This document shows, one piece after another, positions 10,728 to 20,513 of a DNA stretch of 64,000 bases. Origin of the DNA: Aurantiochytrium sp. KH105 (Eukaryota > Sar > Bigyra > Thraustochytrida > Thraustochytriidae). The stretch lies in the NCBI GenBank assembly GCA_003116975.1, contig BGKB01000143.1, positions 186,001 to 250,000 on the forward strand. Reading direction: 5' to 3'. The position numbers were made by a program, and so were the translations under genes. A model generated the notes under the pieces. That model did not search any database and was not told the origin of the DNA. It was given only the letters and a program-made list of their open reading frames with translations. Each line of letters begins with the position of its first letter. The first letter of the stretch is position 1.

Positions 10728-11477
10728 AGGGCGAACTTTTATATAGGAAAGGAAAGCATTACCATGATCTGGCAAGCTCCAGCGGAGCCCTTCTTCACCT
10801 CGATCTCTCTCTCTCTCCCCTCCCCCCCATGTCTTTTGTGTTCCTACCGGCGCAACGACTGCTCTGCTTCTGCTGCTGTTGCTGCTGTGTTGTTCCAAAA
10901 CGGTGTGTACCCTGAATCGCACGCACACTTGTCCGTTCTGGGGACAAGCTCAACTCAGACTCGGCTTCCTCTTTTTTTCTTCTAAACTTCTTCGATCTCC
11001 TTCTTTCTAATGCGCGCGCTTCGTCCAACGCAAGCTTGCTTGTTCTTTTCTTTTTTTCTTCCTCTCCGCCACCATTTGCGGCCCGTCAGCATGCGGCCGG
11101 ATCCTGGTATACGCGTACTGGATTGAGTCCTAGGCATACCCTAGACCCTATCTAGTCGAAAGTCTACGCAAAGCAAGATTCTCATGGCGCTCTGGAACCA
11201 TGGGAACGCCAAGGAGTGTGCGCGCGGAATTGAGAATGGACCTCATATACATACAAAGCGAGTCACGCCTTGATAGGCACAACGGAGCGCGCCAGGGCCG
11301 GTGGACAGGACACGACAAACATTGATCTTTTCCGGGGGGCCATCTGCGTGACTGCTGTTTGGCTGTCCGGCCGTCGGGTCCTTGCTCCGGAGTGTCGGAG
11401 TCGAGGACTCGTTCGCGCGCTTCCTCGCCCTCGCCCGTCGAGCGCCGGCTTTAAGCGTATTGGCGAACTTCGTCATC
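9884..11477. other. Divergent region upstream of pseudokinase and myosin
   Basis: About 1.6 kb between outward-facing starts. It contains a 43-base G run, a CT-rich stretch (about 10800-10832) and T-rich tracts near 10970-11065. Several frames are open by composition only; none shows a protein family. Confidence 0.6.
10683..10725 (+). repeat. Homopolymer run of 43 G
   Basis: Uninterrupted G from 10683 to 10725, preceded by GGGAGG units. Strong G-quadruplex potential. Exact length should be treated as approximate because homopolymers are sequenced poorly. Confidence 0.9.
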
Positions 11478-14400
11478 ATGGCGTCTGTGGGAAACGCGAG
11501 CCTCGGCGCCAGCTTCATTCACGCTGGCCTCGGCGTGTGGATTGCCAATCCGTACCCACAAGGCGAAAACGAGACCGATACCTATCGCATGGGTCGCCTC
11601 TTGGATCCGAAGCGGTCCGCAAGACCGGTGTTTGTGCCAGCCAAGGTTGTCGAAGTCTGCAATGATGGCAAAGTGAGCGTTCGAACCGAATGGGAACCCA
11701 AGCTGGACGTGGTTTGCCCAAAAGAGGAGCTCTACCTTGCCAATGTCTGCCAGGACGTGGATGACATGACCAATCTTGCGCATCTCAACGATGCAACTCT
11801 TTTGGACAATGTGCAGACGCGCTATCACCGAGAGCCATGCCAGCAGATCTACACAATGGCAGGGCCCATTCTCATTGCTGTCAATCCATATCGAATCGTC
11901 ACGGACAAGCATGGCGTCTCCATTTACGATAAGTCGTACATGGATCTGTATCGGAGTGCCCCGGTCTCACCGTCGGGATGCCCCAACAGTGCGCTCCCAC
12001 CTCACATTTTTGCCGTTGCAAGTCGTGCTGTGGCAACCTTTGCGGACGCGCGCGAGAACCAAAGCATTGTCATCTCCGGCGAATCAGGTGCTGGTAAAAC
12101 AGAAAGTACGAAGCAGATCATGCAGTTTGTGACGAGCTGCTCCGGACCCAACGGCTCGTCTGCGGAGGAGGAGGGCATCGAATCAAAGCTCTTGCAGACC
12201 AATCCCGTGCTCGAGGCAATCGGCAACGCCAAGACTGTGCGCAACGATAACTCGTCGCGATTTGGCAAGTTTATCCAGATTTTTATGGAGCCCAAGAGCG
12301 GCGCTTCCGCTGTCCGCATCCTTGGCGGATCGATCCAAGACTTCCTTCTCGAAAAGTCGCGCGTGGTCACGCATTCCAATGGGGAGCGCAATTATCATGT
12401 GTTTTATCAGCTTTTGGCCGGCTTGAGCCCAGGCGCCAAAGCTCAACTTGGGCTTGAGCTCGGGGAGGACGCCTTTCGGTATTTGAATCCAGAAAAGCAG
12501 CGTCTGCATGCCGAAAGCAATGCCACGGAGGCCCTGCGGGGCCGCACAGGTAGTCGAAATCGGCGGCGGACGCAAAGCCAGGAAACAAGTGCCGCAGCTG
12601 CGGCAGAGTCTTCTGCGGAAACGCGCAGAATTGACGACCTGAGCGCGTTTCAGGAGCTCGAGGCTTCGCTAGATGTTGTCGGTCTTGGTGATGAGCGTCG
12701 AGAACACATTTTCCAGATTATTGCTGGCATCTTGCATCTCGGCAACATCGAGCTCGAGACAAGCGGGGCCGGCAGCGAGGAGGCGCGCGTTTGCGGAGGT
12801 CCATCGAACGAAGCCTTGCAAAAGGCGGCATCACTCTTTGGCGTCGAGTGCGACGCCTTGGCCGATGCCATCGTCACCAAGGAGACCAGCACAGGAGCGC
12901 ACGTGATTTCGTCGCAGCTGGACAAAAAGCGCGCGTACGATGGTCTGGATGCACTTGCCAAATCGACGTATGGTCTTTTGTTCCGATGGGTCGTGTCTGA
13001 AATCAATCGCACCTTGAGCAATAAGGTGTCTCCGGGGTCATCGACCTCCGGAGCTGCTTCTCCGTCAGCAAGTGCCTCGTATATTGGCATTCTGGACATT
13101 TTCGGCTTTGAAGTCTTTCGGCAAAATGGCTTTGAGCAATTTTGTATCAACTTTGCCAACGAAAAGCTGCATCAGCTATTTACGACGCATGTCTTCAAAT
13201 TGGAACAGCGCGTCTACGAAGATGAGGGCATCGACTATTCGGCCATTACATTCACGGACAACCAGCTGATCATTGATCTCGTCGAAAAGCGTCCGCGAGG
13301 CATCATGTCTCTCTTGGACGAGGCATGTCTTTTTCCGCAATCGACAGATGAATCATTTCTGAGCAAGCTGGACCAGGCGCATGCTGACGTATCTGCCGCC
13401 TCGAGCGCATTCTACCGCAAGGCCAGCCTGCGTGAGACGGAGGCAGGCCCGGCCTTTGTCGTGATGCACTCGGCAGCCACAGTGGTCTACACGGTTTCAG
13501 AGTTCCTCGACAAGAACCGTGATCGCCTGGAGAGCAAGGTAGTTCGCGTAATGGCTGCGAGCTCGTCCTCGGTTGTCTCAGCGCTCTTTCGCGAGCAGCA
13601 AGCAGCGAGCGAAGCGGACCAAGGTTCATTCACTGGATCAAATGCCTTTTTGGGCTCAAAGTTCAAGGATGACATTAACAGACTCATGCGGACTCTGAAC
13701 GCAACGACACCGCACTTTGTGCGCTGCCTTAAAGCCAATGGTGAAAAGCGTCCAGGTTACATGGACCCGCAGCTTGTCCTACACCAGCTCTTATATCTTG
13801 GCGTCTTAGATTCGATCCGAATTCGACACTCGGGCTTCAGCTTTCGCACCTCGTTTGCCGGTTTCTATTCTCGATTCGCGCTCGTTGAGCCATCGCTACC
13901 GTCTCCAGCGTCACTGCGCGAACGCGTCAAAGGGAACGAGTCCGACCCGCTTTATCGAAGCAAATGCAAGGAGCTCGTGGCGCTGCTTTGGGCGACCATG
14001 GCCAAGGCGAGCAATGATAGCAAACATACAAGCGAAGGCGAAAAGAGTGCAGACAGCAAGAACAATGGTGACGATGGCAACGCATTTATTGCGCAAGGCC
14101 TGAATTCCATGGTGCAGCTGGGTAAAACGCGTATTTTTCTGCGCAAACAGGCCATTCAGACACTCGAGGCGCTGCGTGAGGTCAAGCTGCGAACCATGGA
14201 TGCAGCAGCTACACGCATTCAAAGTCTTGCGCGCATGCATTGCGTACGGGCTAAAATTGACTCGATCAGGCGTGGGCTCGAACGGATTCGCGCGGCGTGG
14301 GCTGCGGTCCAAGATCGACGTGCCTGGGTGCATCATATGAAAGTGCAAGAGACGGTACGACGCACAGCACTAGTGTGGAAGGCTCGGACCTTGCTAGCTC

Positions 14401-17378
14401 ACCGCCGCAAGGCGCTCATTAAAATTCAGGCCTTTGTGCGAGGACTTCGCCCTCGTCGCGTCTTTCTCGTCGCGAGACGGTGCGCGATCAAGGCGCAACG
14501 TGTGGTGCGAAGCTTTATACTTCGCAAGCGATTCAGGATGTGGACTCATGTCGTCACGCGAATTCAAAGCATGGTGCGCTCCTTTCTAGTCCGTAATCGC
14601 TTGTACTGGCGACGCGCAAATGCGGCTCTGACGATTCAGGCAGGATGGCGAGGCACGCAGGAGCGCCGGTCGATGCCCCGCATGATGGCGTTTCTGGCGG
14701 AACGCAGGCGTTTACGTGCCCGGCGAGCTGCTTGCAAGGCGCTGCAACGTCGCTGGCGCTCCTTTCTCGTTCGCCGTCGCTTTCTCGAGATGCGAGCCGC
14801 GACCCGCATCCTGCAACGGTGGTCTATGGGTTTCGTGCTTTGCGCTCAATTTAAGGCCATTCGTGCAAGCGTCCGGGTTTTGCAGCGCGTTGGCAGAGGA
14901 TTCTTGGCTCGCAACTTGCGAAGGCGGCTCGTGACGGCTCGCTTACTGGAAGACGAGGTGCTCGAAGTCAATCGTCTTCGCTACCGGGAGGCAGCTGCGA
15001 TTGAGGCTGCCAATACGCATCCCTGCAGCGCGCACAAGGCGAACTTTCAGCGACGCGGTGCGAATCCGGCGGCTCCCATTTGCAAGAACAACACGCTTCA
15101 TCATGCAGTGTTGGACATCGATGTGCGGGCCAACATTGCTAACGTGTATCCGACGGCCTGGACGGACCTCTGCAGACGCGTGGATGCTTCCAGCGTAGAT
15201 GCGGGTGAATTCCACTCGCTGGCACTCACGGCGGACGGCGAGGTGTACACCTGGGGATACGGAGACCGTGGGCAGCTTGGGCACGGCGTGTTTGGGGCGC
15301 GCAAAGCGCCTGGCCGACTCCCGGAGCTTATGCGCATGCGGGTGCCTTGTATTCAAGTTGCTGCGGGCTCGTTTCACTGCATGGTGCTGACGCGCGATTG
15401 CCAGGTGCTTACCTGGGGCGCTGGGTCTCATGGGCAGCTAGGTCACGGGAATCGGGACAATGACGCCTGTCCTCGGATCGTGAAGGGCTTGGCGAACCGC
15501 AAGATCGTCCAAATTGCCAGTGGCGCCACGCACTGCGTTGCGCTTGCTCAGGCAGGCACAGTATTTACTTGGGGCGGCCCCGGGGCAGTCCTTGGCCACG
15601 GCGCCTTTGTTGGCGAGGGTTCACTGGCCGTGCCAGAGCCCGTGCGGTCCCTTGCGCGCGAACGTGTCGACCAGGTCGCATCAGGGCGGGACTTTGTGCT
15701 CGCACGCGCCCGATCCGGCAAGCTTTTTGCTTGGGGCGCGGGTGCTCATGGACAACTTGGACTTGGAGACACTCGTGATCGGGTCTTTCCACGGGAGCTG
15801 GCACTTCCTGGCGAGCGCGATTGCGCCCTCGTGACTGCGGGTGGACGTCATGCCGCAGCTGTGGATGTGCTTGGACGTCTCTTCATGTGGGGCTGCAACT
15901 CACATGGCCAACTGGGCTTGGGCGACGCGACGGATCGTAATCGACCAACGTGCGTGAATTCGCTGCCTGGCCCGGTCGAAAAGGTGGCTCTGGGTTGGCG
16001 GCAGACTGTTGTGACTTGCCGCCCAATTGAGAGCGGGCACGGCACCGACGCGGCGCCTGGCAAGGAAAGCCTTTTCGCGTGGGGGGCGACGTCTTTGCCT
16101 CTCGGCATGGCGGATCGCGCACGTGGTACTCTGCTGGATAGCTGCGTGGATGAGACAAGTATCTTTCGTTGCGCGACGCAGGTGATGGCGAACCTCGACA
16201 CATGTGGTCGTCGCGTGAAGAATCTCACATGTTCCAAAGCACCTTCTCTTTCATTTGTTGGTCTCGTGTACGAACAAAAGCCCGCAACGCTCGCTGTGCA
16301 TACAAGTCCGCTGCTGGCTAACACCGACATTGCGCCGCTCTTATCGCGCCGGAGCGACAAGATTCATCGTTCTTGCGCCGCCAATGAGGAAAGCGACGAG
16401 GTGCCGACGATTCTTGTCGACGAGGCAGGCACTCGCCATGATATGGCGAGCATGAGCCATGGAGCGTTGCAATCGTTGGTACGTGATCTTATTGCAAGTG
16501 GTCCAAGCGCCAAAGCATTCTTGACGGTGGATCCAAATGCCGCAGGTAAGAAGCGGGAGCGCTTGAGGCGTGAGCGGAAGCAAGAGACTGTTCATGGCGT
16601 GCGGTATGCCGCCGCAAATTCAGTCTCTGCGACGAGAATCAAGGCCAAGACAAGCTCAGTTGCGTTGCAAATGCAAGCGAAGCCGCAGTCAAAAGAAGTG
16701 CGACAAGCACACCATTCCAAGAATATGCGTGAGGGTTACACGGAAATGGTGGACGTTTTTGCCAGTGTGGACAACGAGGAGGACAAGACGAAAGTGATGG
16801 CGCTAAAAACTCGCGACAACAGCCATTCCGAGTCTCCCCCCAAGACACAAAGAACGCGTGCGTCCTCGGTCACGGTCCGTCGACAGCGCGAGCTGGAAGC
16901 AAGTATTGATGTGGAGGCATTGCGCGCGCAGGCGCGAGCGCGCGAGCGTGCGAAGATGCTTGCCCGACGTGTGCTTCGGGAAGGGGATTCTGACATGGCG
17001 GGCCATTTCGCGGCCAAGGCTCTTTTGCTGCGCAGAAAAGAGACGGAAGAGAAGTCGCAAGAGGAAAAGCGTGGGACCAAAAAGAGCTCTTCGCAAAGTA
17101 CGATGGAGGGCATGAAGGCTCGACTCGAAGGCGACGGGCAATCGTTCTTTCGCTCCCGGCTCCGCGAGACGAGTTTGGGAGTCTATACATACGAGGAACT
17201 TGACGAGGAGACCAAGTCGGACGGCGGGTCAGAGGACGCCTCGAGAGATCGTCTTCGCAAGAAGCAGTCAAAACAGCCGAGCTCGCAGACCAAGCGAAAG
17301 GACGAAGTGAATCTTTTGCTCCGAAAGTTGCAAGCGCGTGCGCAACGCGATGTGAGCGCAATGTGGACAAACGCATAG
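11478..17378 (+). CDS. Unconventional myosin with IQ neck and RCC1-propeller tail
   Basis: 1966 residues, intronless, counted from the ATG at 11478; the frame extends 32 codons upstream without ATG. Motor domain: P-loop GESGAGKTES from residue 201, switch I NDNSSRFGKF near 256, switch II DIFGFE at 540-545, then the FEQFCINFANEKL relay region and VRCLKAN near the actin-binding side. A Ser/Ala/Arg-rich insert lies near residues 350-380. About eight IQ-like motifs (residues about 905-1185, e.g. TRIQSLARMHCVRAKI) should bind calmodulin-type light chains. Residues about 1225-1545 hold five to six RCC1 repeats, each with a WG-x(2-4)-GQLGHG-like core. The last 400 residues are charged, with likely coiled coil. 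RCC1 repeats form a seven-bladed propeller that can bind small GTPases, nucleosomes or membranes; the partner here is unknown. Myosin class is not assignable by eye. Confidence 0.93.
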   Translation: MASVGNASLGASFIHAGLGVWIANPYPQGENETDTYRMGRLLDPKRSARPVFVPAKVVEVCNDGKVSVRTEWEPKLDVVCPKEELYLANVCQDVDDMTNLAHLNDATLLDNVQTRYHREPCQQIYTMAGPILIAVNPYRIVTDKHGVSIYDKSYMDLYRSAPVSPSGCPNSALPPHIFAVASRAVATFADARENQSIVISGESGAGKTESTKQIMQFVTSCSGPNGSSAEEEGIESKLLQTNPVLEAIGNAKTVRNDNSSRFGKFIQIFMEPKSGASAVRILGGSIQDFLLEKSRVVTHSNGERNYHVFYQLLAGLSPGAKAQLGLELGEDAFRYLNPEKQRLHAESNATEALRGRTGSRNRRRTQSQETSAAAAAESSAETRRIDDLSAFQELEASLDVVGLGDERREHIFQIIAGILHLGNIELETSGAGSEEARVCGGPSNEALQKAASLFGVECDALADAIVTKETSTGAHVISSQLDKKRAYDGLDALAKSTYGLLFRWVVSEINRTLSNKVSPGSSTSGAASPSASASYIGILDIFGFEVFRQNGFEQFCINFANEKLHQLFTTHVFKLEQRVYEDEGIDYSAITFTDNQLIIDLVEKRPRGIMSLLDEACLFPQSTDESFLSKLDQAHADVSAASSAFYRKASLRETEAGPAFVVMHSAATVVYTVSEFLDKNRDRLESKVVRVMAASSSSVVSALFREQQAASEADQGSFTGSNAFLGSKFKDDINRLMRTLNATTPHFVRCLKANGEKRPGYMDPQLVLHQLLYLGVLDSIRIRHSGFSFRTSFAGFYSRFALVEPSLPSPASLRERVKGNESDPLYRSKCKELVALLWATMAKASNDSKHTSEGEKSADSKNNGDDGNAFIAQGLNSMVQLGKTRIFLRKQAIQTLEALREVKLRTMDAAATRIQSLARMHCVRAKIDSIRRGLERIRAAWAAVQDRRAWVHHMKVQETVRRTALVWKARTLLAHRRKALIKIQAFVRGLRPRRVFLVARRCAIKAQRVVRSFILRKRFRMWTHVVTRIQSMVRSFLVRNRLYWRRANAALTIQAGWRGTQERRSMPRMMAFLAERRRLRARRAACKALQRRWRSFLVRRRFLEMRAATRILQRWSMGFVLCAQFKAIRASVRVLQRVGRGFLARNLRRRLVTARLLEDEVLEVNRLRYREAAAIEAANTHPCSAHKANFQRRGANPAAPICKNNTLHHAVLDIDVRANIANVYPTAWTDLCRRVDASSVDAGEFHSLALTADGEVYTWGYGDRGQLGHGVFGARKAPGRLPELMRMRVPCIQVAAGSFHCMVLTRDCQVLTWGAGSHGQLGHGNRDNDACPRIVKGLANRKIVQIASGATHCVALAQAGTVFTWGGPGAVLGHGAFVGEGSLAVPEPVRSLARERVDQVASGRDFVLARARSGKLFAWGAGAHGQLGLGDTRDRVFPRELALPGERDCALVTAGGRHAAAVDVLGRLFMWGCNSHGQLGLGDATDRNRPTCVNSLPGPVEKVALGWRQTVVTCRPIESGHGTDAAPGKESLFAWGATSLPLGMADRARGTLLDSCVDETSIFRCATQVMANLDTCGRRVKNLTCSKAPSLSFVGLVYEQKPATLAVHTSPLLANTDIAPLLSRRSDKIHRSCAANEESDEVPTILVDEAGTRHDMASMSHGALQSLVRDLIASGPSAKAFLTVDPNAAGKKRERLRRERKQETVHGVRYAAANSVSATRIKAKTSSVALQMQAKPQSKEVRQAHHSKNMREGYTEMVDVFASVDNEEDKTKVMALKTRDNSHSESPPKTQRTRASSVTVRRQRELEASIDVEALRAQARARERAKMLARRVLREGDSDMAGHFAAKALLLRRKETEEKSQEEKRGTKKSSSQSTMEGMKARLEGDGQSFFRSRLRETSLGVYTYEELDEETKSDGGSEDASRDRLRKKQSKQPSSQTKRKDEVNLLLRKLQARAQRDVSAMWTNA

Positions 17379-17791
17379 AGCGTAGATGCATCATACGTTT
17401 GCGTTTGTAAGAAATGGAAGAGATGTGGTCGAGGCGCACGAGACAAGGTAGAAAAGTAAATGAATAGGAATTTCAGAAAAGAAAAAGGGATAAGGGTTAT
17501 ACGTGAGGGGCGAGGAGGTAAGGGCCCGAGCGTGTTCGGACGTCCGCGTCCCAACGCGGTGGGTGGGTCCGTGCATGCGCGCTGATGCTGCTGATATCTT
17601 ACGAACATTTTCGCCAAAGCAAGGAGGAGGATACGTGTACGGGCGCGGTTTGTTTCGGTTGGGTTAACAAATAAAAGAAGAAAAGAACAGATGCCAGGGC
17701 TACGAGAGCATCTCCAGCGCAGAGGGTTAGACGCCTACGTTTTTCTGCGACAGGGAGCGCAAAGGAAGGACAAGGTGATGCCGCGGCGGTC
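17379..17791. other. Convergent intergenic region
   Basis: Spacer between the myosin and G-gamma-like 3' ends. An AATAAA word occurs at 17670-17675, roughly 290 bp past the myosin stop. No gene seen. Confidence 0.55.
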
Positions 17792-18046
17792 TCATTGAAT
17801 CAAACAGCACTGCTTGGTGGAGGTGTCCTCTGGAATCCATGGACTGGTCTCTTCGGTGGTCCGCAGCAAGAAGTCGCTCCGCGCCTGGTCATTTACATAC
17901 TTTGTGATCTCTGCTGCGGCCTCTTCGGGCGAGATGGCGTCCTTGGTCCGCTCGAGCTGCGTCTCGAGCTGCTTGACGGCCTGCTCCTGCTCTGCCGCAG
18001 CACGCGCCTTGGCCGCAGCTGCAGCGGCTGCTCGTGCCGTGGCCAT
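17792..18046 (-). CDS. G-protein gamma-subunit-like small prenylated protein
   Basis: 84 residues from the ATG at 18046. An alanine-rich start is followed by a heptad-like helix (VKQLETQLERTKDAI), then AAAEITKYVND, an SPWIP segment and the ending CCLIQ. This is the order of a heterotrimeric G-protein gamma subunit: a coiled-coil helix that pairs with G beta, a second short helix, a proline-containing tail, and a CaaX box (CLIQ) for prenylation with an extra Cys beside it, as in fungal G gammas where that Cys is palmitoylated. The length is typical. The frame is open for a further 101 codons upstream, but that part is arginine/proline-rich and looks like leader sequence. G gamma sequences are short and diverge fast, so the call rests on architecture more than identity. 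It would act at the plasma membrane. Confidence 0.72.
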   Translation of the reverse strand: MATARAAAAAAAKARAAAEQEQAVKQLETQLERTKDAISPEEAAAEITKYVNDQARSDFLLRTTEETSPWIPEDTSTKQCCLIQ

Positions 18047-18789
18047 GTTTTTCCGTCCAGAGACGGCGGCTTCGACGGCGGCGACAGCAGCGGAGAGGGC
18101 GCTCTTGCGCGGCTCGACACGTCCCGCGGGCGCCGCACGACGCCGCGTGGAGAGCGAGGAGCTGGCGTCCGTTCGCCGTGCCCCAGCTCGGCCGAGGGCA
18201 GGTTGGTTACAAAGCGCGCGATGCCGACCGCGCCGAGGCAGGCAGGCGGGCAGGCAGGCAGGGAGGGAGGGAGGGGGTTCTGCCTCCTCCGCCCCGAGCC
18301 GCGCCGTGCGTGCGAGAAGCCGCGCGCACTGGCGCCTGCGCTTCCCCACCTCTCCAAGCTCGCGTGCGCGCGATCGAAGAAGGCACTTTGCGCGAGGAAG
18401 AGGACGCGTTTTTAGTGACTCAAAGGCGCCAATTTCTTTTCGGACAGAGGGAGAGAGAGAGGCGCCAAATATAAAGGGGGAAAAGTATCCTATTTATGAC
18501 CGCGACCATGATCTTTGGGATTGGTCTTAATCTTTTAGAGGGAATGAGGGAGCGACGAGGTCCCATTGGGGCACATACAGTGGCGATAGAATAAAAAAGT
18601 ATTGGGGCGAGAACCCGCTAGGTTAACGATGAGCAATTTAAAAGTCTATGTCAAGAAAAAAGGCTTGAGTGTCTCTCCAATTTCAGGGTGCCGCGACTGT
18701 TGCGGGGTGTTCGTTGCGTCTCGAGACCGATTGATTCGTCTGGCCATCATACAAGACTTCTTGTAACTCTCAAGGGTCTGGCAAACTCT
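18047..18789. other. Spacer between LpxB and G-gamma-like genes, both on the minus strand
   Basis: The half next to the G-gamma-like start is very GC-rich and includes CAGG/GGGA repeats (about 18236-18276). An A/T-rich word near 18466-18476 (TATA-like when read on the minus strand) lies about 420 bp upstream of the G-gamma ATG; its role is unproven. The other half (18490-18789) is mixed and carries the LpxB 3' flank. Confidence 0.5.
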
Positions 18790-20273
18790 TTATGCGCGTC
18801 CGTCCAGCTCGTCGAATCGATGGATGAGGGCTGCTGCGACAATGTCGGCTGGCATGCGGGGTTTTTGTGAAACGTTGTCCCAAACGGCCATGTGGGGGAG
18901 AACTTTTTGCAGATTGCAGAATTGCGTATGGGCAAAACTCTGCGTTTCCTGTGAACCGCTGTGGTCTTTGGCAATCTGGGCTTGACTTTTGAGGAGATCT
19001 TGCAGCGCGGGCGCGATGCGGGCTGCAGTGCAATTCTCAAAGATAAATTCAGGAATGATGGCACGATCGGCGAGAATGTTCGGCAGAGATACATAGTCGA
19101 CCCTTGCCAAGTACGATGCAGCGCGACGGGTGAGCCAGTCGGCATCATATATTGCAATGCTTGGGACTTTGTGGATGGCGAGCTCGGTTACAATCGTTCC
19201 CGAGACTGCGACGGCTGCTTTGGCGTCTCGATAGAGGACCGTCGGATCACTCTCAAGAGAAAAGGTAAAGTCGGATTCACTTCTGTGACGCAAGAATTTT
19301 TGAATGTGCGCGGCAGTGCCCGGTGTTGTAGAAATTCTCCATTCTACAGAGGGCCCCATTTGCTGCGCGAGTTCGAGAACAAGCGGCAATGCCCAGCGTA
19401 GCTCTTGTAGTCTGCTACCAGGGAAGAAGGCGACAACCTTGTTTTGGGAGGTCCCTTTTGCCGAGACTCGATCCGTAAGACTCAGTCGTTGCCAGGGCTT
19501 GAGCGGATTTGCTTTGACATAGGCTGCCGGGCTTACACAGGCATGGGTGGATGAGGAGTCTTCCGGCGTGGTATTGTCAGCAGGCGCAAAAGATTCCGGA
19601 GGTAGTGCGGCTTGCAGTGCCGGATGACCAATGCAAGTGCAGTGCGTCGTTGGCGTAAACCAGGACCTTTCAAAAGGCATGAGGAGAAAGAGTTGGTCGA
19701 CAGTGCTAGCAAGATTGAGTGTGCGCGGGTTTTGGGCGCCCAAGAGAGGTTTGAGTGCCCACGGGGAGGGGCCAACAATGTGCATGCGACGGCAAGTGCC
19801 ATTGGCGAGGCGGCGTTGCAATCGTAAGTTGAATCCCTTGGCATCAACTGTGAGGACAACGTGAGGTTTGAGGACATTTGTGCAGTAACGCTCTGCTCGG
19901 CGCAGACGCATGAAGATTCTGGGAAGGCTTGTGAGCACGCTTCCAAGGCCCATGACGGCAATGTCATTCATGGGAAAGATCGAGCAAAATTTCGGGCTCT
20001 TCGCCGCGACCTGTGTCAAGGCGGGCCTACGGAGGGCCGCGCGGGAGAGGGCGAGGGCGCGCGTGAGTGACGCCGCTCACGAGAAGAAGGGCGGTCACCG
20101 ACCCTGTCGGGTCATCCTATCTCGACTCACCCGGCAATGGCCCCGACGCGAAGCCTTTCGCGCAGGTCGGGTCGCGCGACGTGAACGCGGCGGAGGATCT
20201 CCGCGGCGAAGACATCGCCCGATGCCTCCCCGACGGCGACGAAGAGGCGCAGCTCTGGCGCCGCGCGCTTCAT
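18790..20273 (-). CDS. lpxB: Lipid-A-disaccharide synthase (GT19 family)
   Basis: LpxB joins UDP-2,3-diacylglucosamine to lipid X to form the lipid A disaccharide. Exon 1 is 20273-20131 and exon 2 is 20026-18790; spliced, they give 459 residues. Exon 1 encodes the N-terminal strand and loop LFVAVGEASGDVFAAEIL, a family hallmark. Exon 2 continues with FPMNDIAVMGLGSVLTSLP, VVLTVDAKGFNLRL, GPSPWAL, GHPALQAALP, FFPGSRLQELRWALPL, AVSGTIVTELAI and YVSLPNILADR, all in LpxB order. The length is somewhat above the bacterial norm because of a Ser/Thr-rich insert between the GHP and PGSR motifs. The ATG at 20273 is the only one near the conserved start; no clear organelle transit peptide is visible. Plants keep a mitochondrial LpxB, so a eukaryotic copy has precedent. 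The gene is divergent from an RNA methyltransferase. Confidence 0.92.
20027..20130 (-). other. Intron in the lpxB gene
   Basis: On the minus strand the donor GTGAGT follows GCC GG, and the acceptor is CTCCGTAG after a C/T-rich tract. Splicing in phase 2 joins ...VGAIAG to PALTQVAAKSPKFCS, restoring the expected spacing before the FPMND motif. A nearer AG (after CACAG) is out of frame. A third AG gives the correct frame but a loop about five residues short. Length 104 bp. Confidence 0.75.
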
Positions 20274-20513
20274 GAGCCACTCGCAGGGACTGCCTGCGCG
20301 GAGCCAAGGTCTGTATAGATTTTGACAAGCAAGAAACAGTGCGTCGCAAGAAAAGTGTCGCACGAAAAAGCAAACGAGAGGAAAGAATGTTGGTGGCCCA
20401 GCGCCGCGTCGCACCGAGAGCAAAAGGCCAAGCTGACGAAGCAGCTCGCGCGAGGAGGAGCGCGAGGCGAGGGGCGGAGACGCCGCAGGAGCCGCCCGAG
20501 AAGAAAAGCGAAG
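20274..20513. promoter_or_regulatory. Short bidirectional promoter region, lpxB / RNA methyltransferase
   Basis: Only 240 bp separate the two outward-facing start codons, so both promoters and 5' leaders must share this stretch. No TATA box is obvious; the part next to the methyltransferase is purine- and GC-rich. Confidence 0.6.

Noticed and set aside
18047-18349. Upstream extension of the G-gamma-like frame (101 codons)
   Set aside because: Arg/Pro/Ala-rich with a translated CAGG repeat (LPACLPACLP); better read as 5' leader.
18590-18640. Possible tRNA-like GTTC word on the minus strand
   Set aside because: No matching D-arm, anticodon stem or acceptor pairing could be drawn.
20322-20513. 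Upstream extension of the methyltransferase frame
   Set aside because: No ATG until 20514; the segment is the bidirectional promoter and leader.
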